Part shown: positions 45,711 through 56,116 of the stretch, one piece after another
How positions within the stretch are numbered: the stretch's first letter is position 1
Layout of the letters: each line of letters starts with the position of its first letter
Source of the DNA: an uncultured Fulvivirga sp.
GTDB lineage: Bacteria > Bacteroidota > Bacteroidia > Cytophagales > Cyclobacteriaceae
Direction: 5' to 3'
Assembly (NCBI GenBank): GCA_947500555.1
Contig: CANMSE010000003.1
Location: 744,001-808,000 of the forward strand
Length of the DNA: 64,000 bases
Notes under the pieces: generated by a model
The model's input: the letters and a program-made list of their open reading frames with translations, nothing else
What the model was told of the DNA's origin: nothing
Database searches by the model: none
Translations under genes and position numbers: made by a program

Positions 45711-46406
45711 ATGATTAGTAAAGTAGTAAATGACGCTGATGAAGCTGTGATAGATATTCCTAACAATGCAGTATTGATGCTCGGAGGTTTCGGGCTATGT
45801 GGTATCCCTGAAAATTGTATATCAGCACTTCTTAAAACGGGTGTCACTGGGCTCACTTGCATTTCAAATAATGCAGGTGTTGATGATTTTGGAATTGGGC
45901 TCATGCTAAAAACACGTCAGGTTAAAAAAATGATCTCATCTTATGTAGGTGAAAATGCAGAATTCGAAAGACAACTTCTTGCTGGTGAGCTAGAAGTAGA
46001 TCTCATACCTCAAGGTACATTAGCTGAACGAATAAGAGCGGGAGGAGCTGGAATTCCAGCGTTTTTCACCCCTGCTGGATATGGAACAGAAGTGGCAGAA
46101 GGTAAAGAGGTTCGAGAGTTTCATGGTAAGCAATACCTAATGGAGTCATGGTTAAGATCAGATTTTTCTATTGTCAAAGCCTGGAAAGGTGATACTGCCG
46201 GAAATCTAATATTTAAAGGAACAGCAAGAAATTTTAATCCTATGATGGCTGCGGCTGGTAAAGTGACCATTGCCGAAGTTGAAGAATTAGTTCCTCTAGG
46301 AGAATTAGACCCCAATGAAATTCATACACCTGGCATTTACGTTCAAAGAATTTTCAAGGGCAGCGATTACGAGAAACGCATTGAACAAAGAACTGTTTCC
46401 AATTAA
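45711..46406 (+). CDS. 3-Oxoacid CoA-transferase subunit A
   Basis: 231 residues, the alpha subunit of a two-subunit family I CoA-transferase. [16 protein letters not shown] is the N-terminal signature (GGFGxxGxP), with [34 protein letters not shown] and [15 protein letters not shown]. With subunit B it exchanges CoA between succinyl-CoA (or acetyl-CoA) and 3-ketoacids, feeding ketone bodies or branched-chain catabolites to the TCA cycle. Adjacent to subunit B with a 21-nt gap; probably transcribed with the upstream operon. Confidence 0.94.
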   Translation: MISKVVNDADEAVIDIPNNAVLMLGGFGLCGIPENCISALLKTGVTGLTCISNNAGVDDFGIGLMLKTRQVKKMISSYVGENAEFERQLLAGELEVDLIPQGTLAERIRAGGAGIPAFFTPAGYGTEVAEGKEVREFHGKQYLMESWLRSDFSIVKAWKGDTAGNLIFKGTARNFNPMMAAAGKVTIAEVEELVPLGELDPNEIHTPGIYVQRIFKGSDYEKRIEQRTVSN

Positions 46407-46427
46407 CTCATCACCAAATTCATTGAT

Positions 46428-47084
46428 ATGTTAGATAAAGTAGGCATAGCCAAAAGAATAGCTCAGGAAGTAAGAGATGGATGGTACATCAATCTTGGAA
46501 TAGGCATACCCACTCTTGTGGCCAACTATATTCCGGATAATATAAATGTAGTCTTACAATCAGAAAATGGACTGCTAGGTATAGGCCCCTTCCCTACCGA
46601 AGAAAAAGTGGACGCTGACCTGATCAATGCAGGTAAGCAGACAGTTAGTATGATGCCAGGCTCTGTGCTTTTTGATTCTTCGGAAAGTTTTGGGATGATT
46701 AGAGGCGGTCATGTAGACCTTACTATTTTAGGTGCTATGGAAGTATCTGAAAATGGAGATATCTCCAATTGGAAAATACCCGGGAAAATGGTGAAGGGTA
46801 TGGGGGGTGCAATGGATCTTGTTGCTTCTGCCGATAATATTATAGTAGCCATGCAGCATAGAAGTCGTTCCGGTGATTCCAAACTTTTAAAAGAATGTAC
46901 ATTACCTATCACAGGCATAAAGTGTGTAAAGAAAATTGTTACAGATTTAGCTGTTTTAGATATTTTACCGCAAGGTGGTTTTCAACTTATTGAAAGAGCG
47001 CCTGGTGTCTCAGTTGAGGAAATTGAAAATGCTACAGCAGGTAAACTGATTGTAGATGGAGATATTCCTGAAATGAAAATATAA
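46428..47084 (+). CDS. 3-Oxoacid CoA-transferase subunit B
   Basis: 218 residues, the beta subunit. The catalytic glutamate is in VVLQSENGLLGIGPFP, and GIGIPTLVANYIPD and LTILGAMEVSENGDISNW are family hallmarks. Works with the subunit encoded just upstream. No terminator with a T-run is seen downstream, although a hairpin lies at 47111-47146 before gldC. Confidence 0.94.
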   Translation: MLDKVGIAKRIAQEVRDGWYINLGIGIPTLVANYIPDNINVVLQSENGLLGIGPFPTEEKVDADLINAGKQTVSMMPGSVLFDSSESFGMIRGGHVDLTILGAMEVSENGDISNWKIPGKMVKGMGGAMDLVASADNIIVAMQHRSRSGDSKLLKECTLPITGIKCVKKIVTDLAVLDILPQGGFQLIERAPGVSVEEIENATAGKLIVDGDIPEMKI

Positions 47085-47110
47085 TCTTTATCACTCACTA
47101 TTTAATAATC

Positions 47111-47146
47111 AATTGCCAAGTATTGAAAAAATAATACTTACCAATT
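47111..47146. other. Hairpin in the scoB-gldC intergenic region
   Basis: AAGTATT (47118-47124) pairs with AATACTT (47133-47139), and outer AATTG (47111-47115) with CAATT (47142-47146). There is no T-run after it, so a Rho-independent terminator is not supported. It may be an mRNA 3' end structure or lie in the gldC leader. Confidence 0.35.
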
Positions 47147-47166
47147 AATACCTATTACTAGACAAT

Positions 47167-47502
47167 ATGCGTAAGTCAGAAATAAATTTCTCTATAGAAC
47201 TGGATGATGAAAACATTCCAGAAAAGATAACCTGGAATGCTTCAGAAAAAGGAAGCGATGATCCAGATGAAACAAAATCAATTAGTATTTCACTCTGGGA
47301 CCAAGCACAACAAAATACTATGCGTATGGACTTATGGACTAAGGAAATGCCTGTGGATGAAATGAAGCGATTTTACATTGACTGCCTTGGTGGTTTAGCT
47401 CAAAGCGTACTTAATAGTACTGGTGACGAATTCATGTCACAACAAATGAATGACCTCTGCGAAAAGCTGGTTGAACATGTAAAAAAAGAATATAAGAAAT
47501 AA
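47167..47502 (+). CDS. gldC: Gliding motility protein GldC
   Basis: 111 residues matching GldC throughout (MRKSEINFSIELDDENIPE, WNASEKG, AQQNTMRMDLWTKEMPVDEM). GldC is a small cytoplasmic protein that in Flavobacterium johnsoniae supports gliding, probably by stabilising other Gld proteins; many non-gliding Bacteroidota with T9SS carry it too. Its presence fits a T9SS-containing host, in line with the giant T9SS substrate at 6323. Confidence 0.9.
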   Translation: MRKSEINFSIELDDENIPEKITWNASEKGSDDPDETKSISISLWDQAQQNTMRMDLWTKEMPVDEMKRFYIDCLGGLAQSVLNSTGDEFMSQQMNDLCEKLVEHVKKEYKK

Positions 47503-47675
47503 CTGAATTCATATTCATCACTCTTACAGGCCATGTGTTTGTTATAGTCCATGCATTTAAATCGTATGCATGCTTACAATTTAAATTAAAAAATTGTACA
47601 TTTATTTAGTTGCTAAGTGTCATTTGATACTAGTAGAATCAATCAACTAATTAAGTGCTATTAAAAAGACAACGT

Positions 47676-50654
47676 ATGAATAAGATTTTTACAAAAATGC
47701 TTTTAACCGCAATATTTATTTTTGGCGGTTTTTGTTTTTCTCAGGCTCAAACATCGATCTCAGGGCAAGTTCTTGACGCAGGCAACGGTGAGGCCTTAGC
47801 AGGTGTTAACATTATAGTCAAAGGAAAAGTAATTGGTACTATTACTGATTTTGATGGGAATTTTAATCTTTCAGTATCTGACGCACCACCATTGACCCTT
47901 GTATTTTCCTTTATTGGCTATAGCTCGCAAGAAATTGAAATCACAGACCCTAACACGAATGGGCTTAATATTCAAATGGAGGAACAGTCTATTCTTGGCC
48001 AAGAAATAGTTATTTCTGCTTCCAGAGTAGAGGAAAGCATTTTAGAGTCTCCTGTGTCCATTGAAAAAATGGACATACTTGCAGTTCAGAGTACCGCAGC
48101 TGATAATTACTACAAGGGTATTGCCAATTTGAAAGGCGTAGATGTAGCAACTAGTAGCATTAATTTTCAAATCATAAACGCCAGAGGTTTTGCATCCACC
48201 GGTAATACTCGATTTGTTCAATTAACAGATGGAATGGACACTCAAGCTCCTGCACTAAACTTCCCTATCGGAAACTTAAATGGTCCGTCAGAACTAGATG
48301 TAGAAAGTGTTGAATTAATCCCAGGTGCAGCCTCGGCACTTTACGGGCCAAATGCGTTTAACGGCATATTACTGGTAAACAGTAAAAATGCTTTTGATTA
48401 TCAAGGATTAAGTGCTTTTGCGAAATTAGGTGTTAATCATGTAGGTTCTGATGCTGATCAAGACGCAGCTCCAATGTATGAAGCTTCAATAAGATATGCC
48501 AAAGCGTTTAACAACAAGTTTGCCTTTAAAGTAAATGCTTCCTATATGACAGCAGATGATTGGCATGGAACAAGTGATTTTGACAGAAATGCTGGTCTAA
48601 CACCCGCTGGTTATGACTTTAACCCTGGAGCTGATAGATTACATTTCATGGGAGATGAAGCATCTACCAATATTGGTTTCTTAGGTTTTGCAGCTCAAAG
48701 CGCTTTTGCATCACAAGGTACTCCTAATGATAACCCAACTTTTGCAAGTATCAGAGCAGCGTTTAACGGAACTTCCAGTAATTATATTCCTGGTCAAACT
48801 CCTGTCAGTTATTTAAGTATAGTTCCAAGCCAAACCGTTGCCCGAACTCCTTATACAGAAGAAAGTTTGATTGATTATGGTGCTGAAAATCTTAAGTTAA
48901 ATACAGGTCTTTATTACAGGATTAATGATGATCTTGAATTAAGCTACCTTCTTAACTATGGGTTTGGAACAAGTATTTATACAGGAGCCCAACGCTACTC
49001 ACTTCAAAATTTTAGTATAACTCAACATAGGTTACAATTAAGAGGTGATAACTTTTTCCTTAGAGGATATACTACCATAGAAAATTCAGGAGACTCTTAT
49101 ATAACTGAATTTTTAGGAAATATTGTTAACGAATCATATTCCCAAAATAACACATGGTTTGCTACATATACTGCGAATTTCCTGTCTTATATAGGCGGCA
49201 AAACAGATCAAAATTTGAACGGAGCAGACTTTGGAGGAGCAGGACTTACTCCTGAACAGTTTGCAGCACTTCCTCAGAATCAGAGAGTTCAAATAGAGCA
49301 ACAGGCACACTTATATGCTCGTTTGAGAGCCGACAATCTTCGAGGTTCAAGAAATTTTGAAGAAGATAAGGAAAATGCCTTAAGCAGCGGAACCATTCCG
49401 GATGGACCTAGTTTTGCTGACGAATCAAAACTCTATCATGCCGAAGGGCAATATGATTTTAAGAATCAAATAGACTTTATGGGACTGCAGGTTGGTGCCA
49501 GCTACAGAGTTTTTGACCTGAGATCCAATGGAACTATATTTCCTGATCAAGATGGTGGAATCCAAATCTCTGAATATGGCGCTTATGTACAAGCTTCTAA
49601 AAGAATTATAGATGATAAAGTAAAACTTACGGGATCATTGAGGTATGATAAAAATGAAAACTTTGATGGACAATTGAACCCCAGAATTTCTGCAGTATGG
49701 ACTGTTGCACCTAACAATAATATTAGAGCATCAGTTCAAACAGGATTTCGTAACCCAACTACTCAAGGCCAATTTATTGACTTGAATATTATTTCAGCAA
49801 GGCTACTGGGAGGCCTACCTGAAAGCACAAATAGATACAATTTAACTACAAATGGATTCACTGGACCTTCTGTTGCTGCTTATTCTAATGCTATATTTAG
49901 TCAAGGGTCTACTCAAGCTTCAATTTTAGCAAATGGTGAGGGCTCTGCAAGAGACCTGCTTGTTCCTGTTACTAACATTGAGCCCGTTAAACCTGAGCAG
50001 GTCCAATCATTTGAAATAGGTTACAAAAGTGTAATAAATAATAAGCTTCTAATTGACGCTGCTTACTACTACAGCAATTACACTGATTTTATTACTCAAG
50101 TTCGTGTAAGAACTGCGGATGGTGATATTGATGTAACAGATCCTGGTGCTGCTTTTTCTGCAAGAGCTTCCTTATTAAGTGGTGATGCTGACAACACATT
50201 TCAATATTATACAAATATCAGTGATCAAGATGTATCCTCTCAAGGCGCTGTTTTGGGTTTAACGTACAGCCTACCTCGCGGATATAATGTTGAGGGGAAT
50301 TATACATGGAGCAAACTCAATAACGAATTGGAAGGTGTTTTAACTGAGTTCAATACCCCTGAACACAAAGTTAATTTGAGTTTTAGCAATAGAAAATTAA
50401 CAGATAAATTAGGGTTTAAATTAACTTGGAGATGGCAAGAAGCCTTCTTATGGGAATCTTCATTTGCTCAAGGCGATGTGCCATCATACAACACTTTTGA
50501 CGCACAGGTTAGCTACAGAGTTCCAGATATAAAATCAGTAGTCAAATTAGGAGGTTCTAATATACTAGGCGACAAGTATATACAAAGTTTAGGAGGTCCT
50601 AACATTGGATCATTGTACTACCTTTCGGTGACATTTGATCAGTTAATGAGATAA
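47676..50654 (+). CDS. TonB-dependent outer-membrane receptor with CarboxypepD-reg-like domain
   Basis: 992 residues from the ATG at 47676; the GTG at 47655 in frame is less likely. Signal peptide ends near FCFSQAQ. An N-terminal carboxypeptidase-regulatory-like domain (~26-110, ISGQVLDAGNGEALAGVNI) precedes a plug domain (~115-230) and a 22-strand-type barrel ending in SLYYLSVTFDQLMR. No SusD gene is adjacent, so it is not a classical polysaccharide utilisation locus. Substrate unknown; iron-chelate, cofactor or peptide import are possible. A terminator follows. Confidence 0.92.
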   Translation: MNKIFTKMLLTAIFIFGGFCFSQAQTSISGQVLDAGNGEALAGVNIIVKGKVIGTITDFDGNFNLSVSDAPPLTLVFSFIGYSSQEIEITDPNTNGLNIQMEEQSILGQEIVISASRVEESILESPVSIEKMDILAVQSTAADNYYKGIANLKGVDVATSSINFQIINARGFASTGNTRFVQLTDGMDTQAPALNFPIGNLNGPSELDVESVELIPGAASALYGPNAFNGILLVNSKNAFDYQGLSAFAKLGVNHVGSDADQDAAPMYEASIRYAKAFNNKFAFKVNASYMTADDWHGTSDFDRNAGLTPAGYDFNPGADRLHFMGDEASTNIGFLGFAAQSAFASQGTPNDNPTFASIRAAFNGTSSNYIPGQTPVSYLSIVPSQTVARTPYTEESLIDYGAENLKLNTGLYYRINDDLELSYLLNYGFGTSIYTGAQRYSLQNFSITQHRLQLRGDNFFLRGYTTIENSGDSYITEFLGNIVNESYSQNNTWFATYTANFLSYIGGKTDQNLNGADFGGAGLTPEQFAALPQNQRVQIEQQAHLYARLRADNLRGSRNFEEDKENALSSGTIPDGPSFADESKLYHAEGQYDFKNQIDFMGLQVGASYRVFDLRSNGTIFPDQDGGIQISEYGAYVQASKRIIDDKVKLTGSLRYDKNENFDGQLNPRISAVWTVAPNNNIRASVQTGFRNPTTQGQFIDLNIISARLLGGLPESTNRYNLTTNGFTGPSVAAYSNAIFSQGSTQASILANGEGSARDLLVPVTNIEPVKPEQVQSFEIGYKSVINNKLLIDAAYYYSNYTDFITQVRVRTADGDIDVTDPGAAFSARASLLSGDADNTFQYYTNISDQDVSSQGAVLGLTYSLPRGYNVEGNYTWSKLNNELEGVLTEFNTPEHKVNLSFSNRKLTDKLGFKLTWRWQEAFLWESSFAQGDVPSYNTFDAQVSYRVPDIKSVVKLGGSNILGDKYIQSLGGPNIGSLYYLSVTFDQLMR

Positions 50655-50673
50655 ATATTAGACTACATAAAAT

Positions 50674-50701
50674 AAAAAAGCCTCTTTAAAGAAGCTTTTT
50701 T
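50674..50701 (+). terminator. Terminator of the TonB receptor gene
   Basis: AAAAAAGC-CTCTTT and AAAGAA-GCTTTTTT form an imperfect hairpin with a tail of six T (50696-50701), 20 nt after the stop at 50654. The stem has a mismatch, so strength is moderate. Confidence 0.75.
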
Positions 50702-50933
50702 ATGATACTAACCAATAGCGCAGCAAACTTATTCCATCAGATTCGTACATTAAAAAAGATATTCTGGCAACTTCTATTCATTGAAGGCTATTATAACAAT
50801 AGTTTATAGAATCCATGATATGTTTTTAACATCATCTTGGACGATATTAACATTGGGTAATCTAGATTTGCTATACATAATTATTATTTAGGTCAGTCAT
50901 CTAATTCCGTAGGGAATTAACCCTTATTGAATA

Positions 50934-50964
50934 AAAAAGGCTGAGATAAAAATCTCAGCCTTTA
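50934..50964 (-). terminator. Terminator of the fasciclin gene (minus strand)
   Basis: AAAGGCTGAGAT (50937-50948) pairs perfectly with ATCTCAGCCTTT (50953-50964) around a 4-nt loop. Read on the minus strand it is followed by a T-run (50934-50939 complement), 20 nt after the fasciclin stop codon. Confidence 0.92.
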
Positions 50965-50984
50965 AAACTATATAAATTGTAATG

Positions 50985-52094
50985 TTATTGCGGTGCTAAC
51001 AACCCACCAATTACATGTGCAATACCGTTACTTGTATTAACATCAGCAATAACAACAGGAACTGCCGTTGCATTTCCAGGAGCTGCTACTAAAACACCAG
51101 TTGGTGAGTTAGTTGGAGTTGCCTCTACGGTAATAGTAAGGTCTACACCCGTCAGAGCAGAAGGAAAAACATCACCATCTGTAAGGTCTGCAGAAGCTAC
51201 AGCACCCGCAGTAGTTACATGAGTCAGTAATGTTGATCGTGCTGAAGAAGCTGTAAAAGTTGCCAATAAATCTTCTACACTATCTAAATCAGGGTTTGCT
51301 GCTACCGCTCCAGCGAATACATCATTTGGAGGTACAAAAGCAGTAATTGTAGGAGTTCCTCCAGGGGCCGGAGAAGCCAAGATTGCACTTATCGCTGTTT
51401 CTCCCGTAGGAACATCACTATCAGCAATAGCAATGAGATCAGCTAAGTAAGTGAAATCTGAACCTAGCAATACTGTACCTGCTAAAGTTCCTAAAATAGG
51501 AGTCAATGTTGCTCCAACTGACGGTGGAATCATTACCGATTCTACTTTATGCACAACTCCATTAGTAGCCGCCAAATCTGCTGTTACAATTTCAATTTCT
51601 TGGTTTGTAGAGCCAGTTAATAGTGTTCCGTCATTATTAACCGAAATAGTCTGGACAGTACTAGATGCTGGATCTGTGAACAAAGTATTGAAACTTGCGC
51701 CAGCAACTACCTCTGCCGAAGTGTTCTCACCAGCAACAATATGATAACTTAATACTCCTTTTATTATATCTGGATCAATCTGTCGTATATCCTGTGGGAA
51801 TCCAGGAGTCTGAAGCAAGCTGATAAATGCTGCATTTGTTGGGGCAAATACCGTGTAGGGCCCATCAGACTGCAATAGAGTTATTAAATCTGGATAATTT
51901 GATAAATATTTCACCAAAGAGTCCAAACCATTACTTCCTCCCATATCAGCCGAGGCAAGTGCTACAATGTCTAAAGTGGCTGCTGGAGGAGCTGGATCAT
52001 CATCATCGCTACATGCCATAAAGCCAAGCATTGATCCTATAAGCATTATAGATAGCAATCTGCCAAATAATGCTGTTAAGCTTAATTTTTTCAT
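50985..52094 (-). CDS. Lipoprotein with two fasciclin (FAS1) domains
   Basis: 369 residues. A lipoprotein signal peptide ends at MLGFMACSDDDD (Cys28). Two FAS1 domains follow: the first (~42-195) is canonical with DGPYTVFAPTNAAF, LSYHIVAGE and NGVVHKVESVMIPP; the second (~198-369) is more divergent, with ITAFVPPNDVF, LLTHVTT and NGIAHVIGGLLAP. FAS1 domains mediate adhesion, often to other proteins or glycans. Acidic residues after the lipid Cys favour outer-membrane, maybe surface, location. Convergent with the TonB receptor. Confidence 0.92.
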   Translation of the reverse strand: MKKLSLTALFGRLLSIMLIGSMLGFMACSDDDDPAPPAATLDIVALASADMGGSNGLDSLVKYLSNYPDLITLLQSDGPYTVFAPTNAAFISLLQTPGFPQDIRQIDPDIIKGVLSYHIVAGENTSAEVVAGASFNTLFTDPASSTVQTISVNNDGTLLTGSTNQEIEIVTADLAATNGVVHKVESVMIPPSVGATLTPILGTLAGTVLLGSDFTYLADLIAIADSDVPTGETAISAILASPAPGGTPTITAFVPPNDVFAGAVAANPDLDSVEDLLATFTASSARSTLLTHVTTAGAVASADLTDGDVFPSALTGVDLTITVEATPTNSPTGVLVAAPGNATAVPVVIADVNTSNGIAHVIGGLLAPQ

Positions 52095-52302
52095 AAAGTT
52101 CGTTTTTTAGGTTTTTCAATCGTTTTAAAGTTCTCAAAGTAAACAAAAATATTCGTGCAAGGTTATCAAATTGTTAAAAAATTATGCATGCAGCGTTTTT
52201 TTAACGGTGAAAAATTGATGTTATTGTAGCTGATTTTGTATAATCCAATAATGAAATAGCAAGAATTCGAATTCACCAAAAAATGACTTAATTTAAACCT
52301 TG

Positions 52303-53118
52303 ATGTTTTTACGGCTTTTCATTCTTTCACTCATCTTTCCGTGTTTATCGCTTTTTGCACAGAGCAATTTAGAAGGTAATAGAATTGCTGAGCTCTATGA
52401 ATTGCTGAGTGATAAAAGCAACCTCTATGGCAAACAAGTCTTGATTTATGATTACAAGATGAAAGGTAAGCAGACGATAAAAGATAGTACCTTAATTTCC
52501 AAAATCTCTATAGCAAACAATTCTGAGTCAGCTGCCACCTATCAATACGACACAACAGATCATGAAATAGTTAAATACAAAGTATCTGGCAAGGGTAAAA
52601 TACCTACGCATCAGTTCATTTATGATAATAAATGGAGACTTACAGAATCAAGAGTCGTCAACAACAATTTGGAAGTGCTATCCAACACGTTCTATAAATA
52701 TGAAAATGACAGGTTAATTAGTGAAGAGTCATTTACAGGATACGCATACCTGGATCAACCAAGAAAGCTGTCTTTGATTAATTACAAATATAAAAGAGAC
52801 AAGCTTGTTGAGAAAGATAAAAAGTATAGCCTTAACGGTTCTCATTGGGTTCAAACATGGGTTACAAAATATAACGAAACAGGTAATCCAATTTGGCTAG
52901 AAGAAACCAACGGAAATGAAGTAACTAGTTATGTAAATTCCTTTAATAAGAACGGTCAGCTAATCAAAAGTGAAATTTCATCAACTAATCAAAAGTCGAG
53001 CGTAAAGGAAATAGAATACTATATGAACGGGTTTCCTAAATCCGTCTTCTGGTACTATGAAAAAAACAAACGCCCCAGGCAATTAACAAAATATTTTCTG
53101 CTACACCCTGACCAATAA
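52303..53118 (+). CDS. Secreted protein with YD/RHS-like repeats
   Basis: 271 residues from the ATG at 52303. Signal peptide ends at SLFAQ. The rest shows repeating beta units with Y-x-Y and D/N-G patterns (HQFIYDNKWRLTESRVV, NTFYKYENDRLISEE, INYKYKRDKLVEKD, WVTKYNETGNPIW, NSFNKNGQLIKSE), like the YD/RHS or MORN-like repeats in small Bacteroidota secreted proteins. Function unknown. It ends at a terminator shared with the minus-strand tRNA-Glu. Confidence 0.6.
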   Translation: MFLRLFILSLIFPCLSLFAQSNLEGNRIAELYELLSDKSNLYGKQVLIYDYKMKGKQTIKDSTLISKISIANNSESAATYQYDTTDHEIVKYKVSGKGKIPTHQFIYDNKWRLTESRVVNNNLEVLSNTFYKYENDRLISEESFTGYAYLDQPRKLSLINYKYKRDKLVEKDKKYSLNGSHWVQTWVTKYNETGNPIWLEETNGNEVTSYVNSFNKNGQLIKSEISSTNQKSSVKEIEYYMNGFPKSVFWYYEKNKRPRQLTKYFLLHPDQ

Positions 53119-53121
53119 AAT

Positions 53122-53155
53122 AAAAACCCTCACAGCTTTCACTGAGAGGGTTTTT
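53122..53155. terminator. Bidirectional terminator, 52303 gene / tRNA-Glu
   Basis: AAAAACCCTCACAG (53122-53135) pairs with CTGAGAGGGTTTTT (53142-53155) with one mismatch and a 6-nt loop, with T-runs on both strands. It begins 4 nt after the protein stop and ends 4 nt from the tRNA 3' end. Confidence 0.88.
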
Positions 53156-53158
53156 GAG

Positions 53159-53230
53159 TAGCCCGTAGGGGAATCGAACCCCTGTTACCAGGATGAAAAC
53201 CTGGCGTCCTAACCCCTAGACGAACGGGCC
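53159..53230 (-). tRNA. tRNA-Glu (anticodon TTC)
   Basis: On the minus strand, GGCCCGT opens the acceptor stem and pairs with ACGGGCT (G1-U72 wobble). The D arm is GTCTAGGGGTTAGGAC, the anticodon stem-loop CCAGG-TTTTCAT-CCTGG gives anticodon TTC, and the T arm is AGGGG-TTCGATT-CCCCT. CCA is not encoded. All four arms fold. Confidence 0.95.
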
Positions 53231-53247
53231 CTTTGATTAAGGAAGTG

Positions 53248-53278
53248 CAAATATATTATCACAAATCAATATTGCAAA
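53248..53278 (-). promoter_or_regulatory. Promoter of tRNA-Glu
   Basis: On the minus strand TTTG (53275-53278) is 19 nt from TATATTTG (53248-53255), an exact Bacteroidota TTTG-N19-TAnnTTTG match. Transcription would begin about 10 nt before the tRNA 5' end. Confidence 0.8.
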
Positions 53279-53330
53279 ACCTTGATCAAAAAAAAATGAT
53301 TTTTCTCACTTTCGATTAACCAATAAACTA

Positions 53331-53361
53331 TTGGTTTTAGTAGACCCATCTTGTAGTTTTG
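53331..53361 (+). promoter_or_regulatory. Promoter of gapA
   Basis: TTGG at 53331-53334 (or ATTGG) is 19 nt from TAGTTTTG at 53354-53361, which matches TAnnTTTG. The -33 box has one deviation. The gapA ATG follows at 53401, giving a leader of about 30 nt. Confidence 0.75.
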
Positions 53362-53397
53362 CCTCCTCAATAAATGAATAACTTAAAACCGCAGTAA

Positions 53398-54387
<990 letters not shown>

Positions 54388-54411
54388 TAAATCAAAGGAA
54401 TTTTATGAATT

Positions 54412-54442
54412 AGGCTATCATTATAAAATGGTAGCCTTTTTT
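54412..54442 (+). terminator. Terminator of gapA
   Basis: AGGCTATCAT (54412-54421) pairs with ATGGTAGCCT (54428-54437) with one wobble, followed by T (54437-54442). It overlaps the last codons of the convergent EamA gene. Confidence 0.85.
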
Positions 54443-55290
54443 ATTTCCTTTTTGATCAGGGAGTTTTTGTACCATACATTTAAAATAACCCCCACTACCA
54501 TTATTGTCATTCCCAAATACGTCATTATTTTGAAAGTCTCTTCGAAAAATACATACCCAAATCCCAATGCATATATCAAGCCCAAATACTGCAGACTTGA
54601 AATTTTTGACAATTCTTCGGCCTGATAAGCCTTTGTCATAAAGTATTGAGCAAATTGAGTAAAGACTCCAACCAACAGGAGAAAAAGCCACTCCATTCCG
54701 ATAGGGTTAACCCAATCAAAGAAGCAAATAAATCCGGTAATAGGAATGGTGACCAAGGGGAAATAGAACACTATAACCAAAGGGTGTTCCGTGGTTTTAA
54801 GCATCCTAATAAAGTTATAGGCTAATCCTGAAAATAAAGCTGCAACGATTCCAACTGTAAATAAAAGCGGTGTTATTCTGGGATCAAAACCCTTAACCAT
54901 CAAAACACCCAGGAAAGCTAATGCAAAGAAAATCCACTGCTTTGGATGAACCTTTTCTTTTACAATATATATCCCGAGTATTGAAGAAAACATTGGAGAT
55001 AGGTATTGAATTGTTGTTGCACTGGCAAGTGGCATTACCTGAAGGGTTTTAAAATACATTATCAAAGCAATGGCGCCACAAGTACCTCTTGCCAATAAAA
55101 CCTTCTTATTGTTACCCCAAACACTTACTTTCTGCATTTTCAGAAAAAAATAGCTTAGTACGAGAGATACTACAGATCTAAAAAACACGATTTCAACAGC
55201 TGGAATATTTGGTAACATTTTGACAAATACATTCATAAGTGCAAAAAAGAAAACTGCCAGAAGCATGTATCGAATTCCCTGAGTAAACAT
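54421..55290 (-). CDS. EamA/DMT-family transporter
   Basis: 289 residues with about ten membrane helices in two EamA halves (~5-135 and ~150-285). Motifs such as FFALMNVFVKMLP, LYIVKEKVHPKQW and YGYVFFEE-like FGYVFFEETFK with GMTIMVVGVI are typical of drug/metabolite exporters of the EamA type. The transported metabolite cannot be predicted. Divergent from lgt (55 nt). Confidence 0.92.
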   Translation of the reverse strand: MFTQGIRYMLLAVFFFALMNVFVKMLPNIPAVEIVFFRSVVSLVLSYFFLKMQKVSVWGNNKKVLLARGTCGAIALIMYFKTLQVMPLASATTIQYLSPMFSSILGIYIVKEKVHPKQWIFFALAFLGVLMVKGFDPRITPLLFTVGIVAALFSGLAYNFIRMLKTTEHPLVIVFYFPLVTIPITGFICFFDWVNPIGMEWLFLLLVGVFTQFAQYFMTKAYQAEELSKISSLQYLGLIYALGFGYVFFEETFKIMTYLGMTIMVVGVILNVWYKNSLIKKEIKKATIL

Positions 55291-55345
55291 GTCGCAAATA
55301 ACTCTTATTTTGGTGTAAGGAAAAATTTATCTATTAACATTCACT

Positions 55346-56113
55346 ATGCACCCGGTACTATTTAAGATAGGAGATTCTTTTACTATTTATTCATATGGCT
55401 TTTTTATAGTAATAGGTGCCGTAATTGGCATTATCTACGTCTCATGGCAAACACGTAAAAAATATCAACTTCCTTTCGACTCGGTCAATACGCTTTTTCT
55501 AGTTTTATTATTAGCAGCAATAGTTGGTGGTAAGGCATTCCTGTTTTTTGAGAAACCGGGTTACTATATTGATAATTTTAGTGCTCTTTTTACAGGAAGA
55601 GGTTTCGTGTTTTATGGGTCTCTCCTATTCTGCATACCTACGATGCTTTACTTCTTTAAAAAGTTTAAGCTTCCCACCTGGCCTATGCTAGACATAATGG
55701 CAATCACCACATGCATAGTTCATTTTTTTGGTAGAATAGGTTGCTTTATGGCTGGGTGTTGTCATGGTATTGAGTGGCACGGACCATTAGCAGTCATTTT
55801 CACAGATGAAAAATGTCTGGCACCACTTGATACTCCTCTGCATCCAACACAACTGTATAGTGCAGGTATGATTTTGATCATCCTGATACTGCTGATCCTA
55901 ATAAAAAAATTTCAGTCTTTTGAAGGCCAGCTTTTTCTGTCATACCTGATTTTATATGCCGGTGGACGATCCATAATTGAAATTTTTAGGGGGGATATCA
56001 GCAGAGGTTTTGTTATTGATGGCATTCTTTCTAATTCACAATTCATCTCGATTATCGTTATTACAACTACATTATACTTTTATATCAGAGCGTACAAAAG
56101 AAGAAGCAGTTAG
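55346..56113 (+). CDS. lgt: Prolipoprotein diacylglyceryl transferase Lgt
   Basis: 255 residues, about seven membrane helices. It transfers diacylglycerol to the lipobox Cys of prolipoproteins, such as the lipoproteins at 5003 and 50985. Visible motifs are YSYGFFIVIGAVIG, GRGFVFYGSL, the signature FFGRIGCFMAGCCHG, and RSIIEIFRGD with the essential Arg residues. Lgt ends 3 nt before the DnaJ-TPR gene. Confidence 0.93.
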   Translation: MHPVLFKIGDSFTIYSYGFFIVIGAVIGIIYVSWQTRKKYQLPFDSVNTLFLVLLLAAIVGGKAFLFFEKPGYYIDNFSALFTGRGFVFYGSLLFCIPTMLYFFKKFKLPTWPMLDIMAITTCIVHFFGRIGCFMAGCCHGIEWHGPLAVIFTDEKCLAPLDTPLHPTQLYSAGMILIILILLILIKKFQSFEGQLFLSYLILYAGGRSIIEIFRGDISRGFVIDGILSNSQFISIIVITTTLYFYIRAYKRRSS

Positions 56114-56116
56114 TAT

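Larger units (their letters stand above)
50655..50984. other. 330-nt gap between convergent genes
   Basis: Holds two intrinsic terminators, one for each flanking gene, and between them ~230 AT-rich bases with no convincing open frame or RNA gene. The only other structure I see is the short palindrome AATTCC-GTA-GGGAATT at about 50905-50920. Confidence 0.6.

Noticed and set aside
47503..47675. Regulatory RNA or clear promoter before the TonB receptor
   Set aside because: The region is AT-rich with a TACATTTA stretch but no well-spaced promoter or stable conserved fold that I can support.
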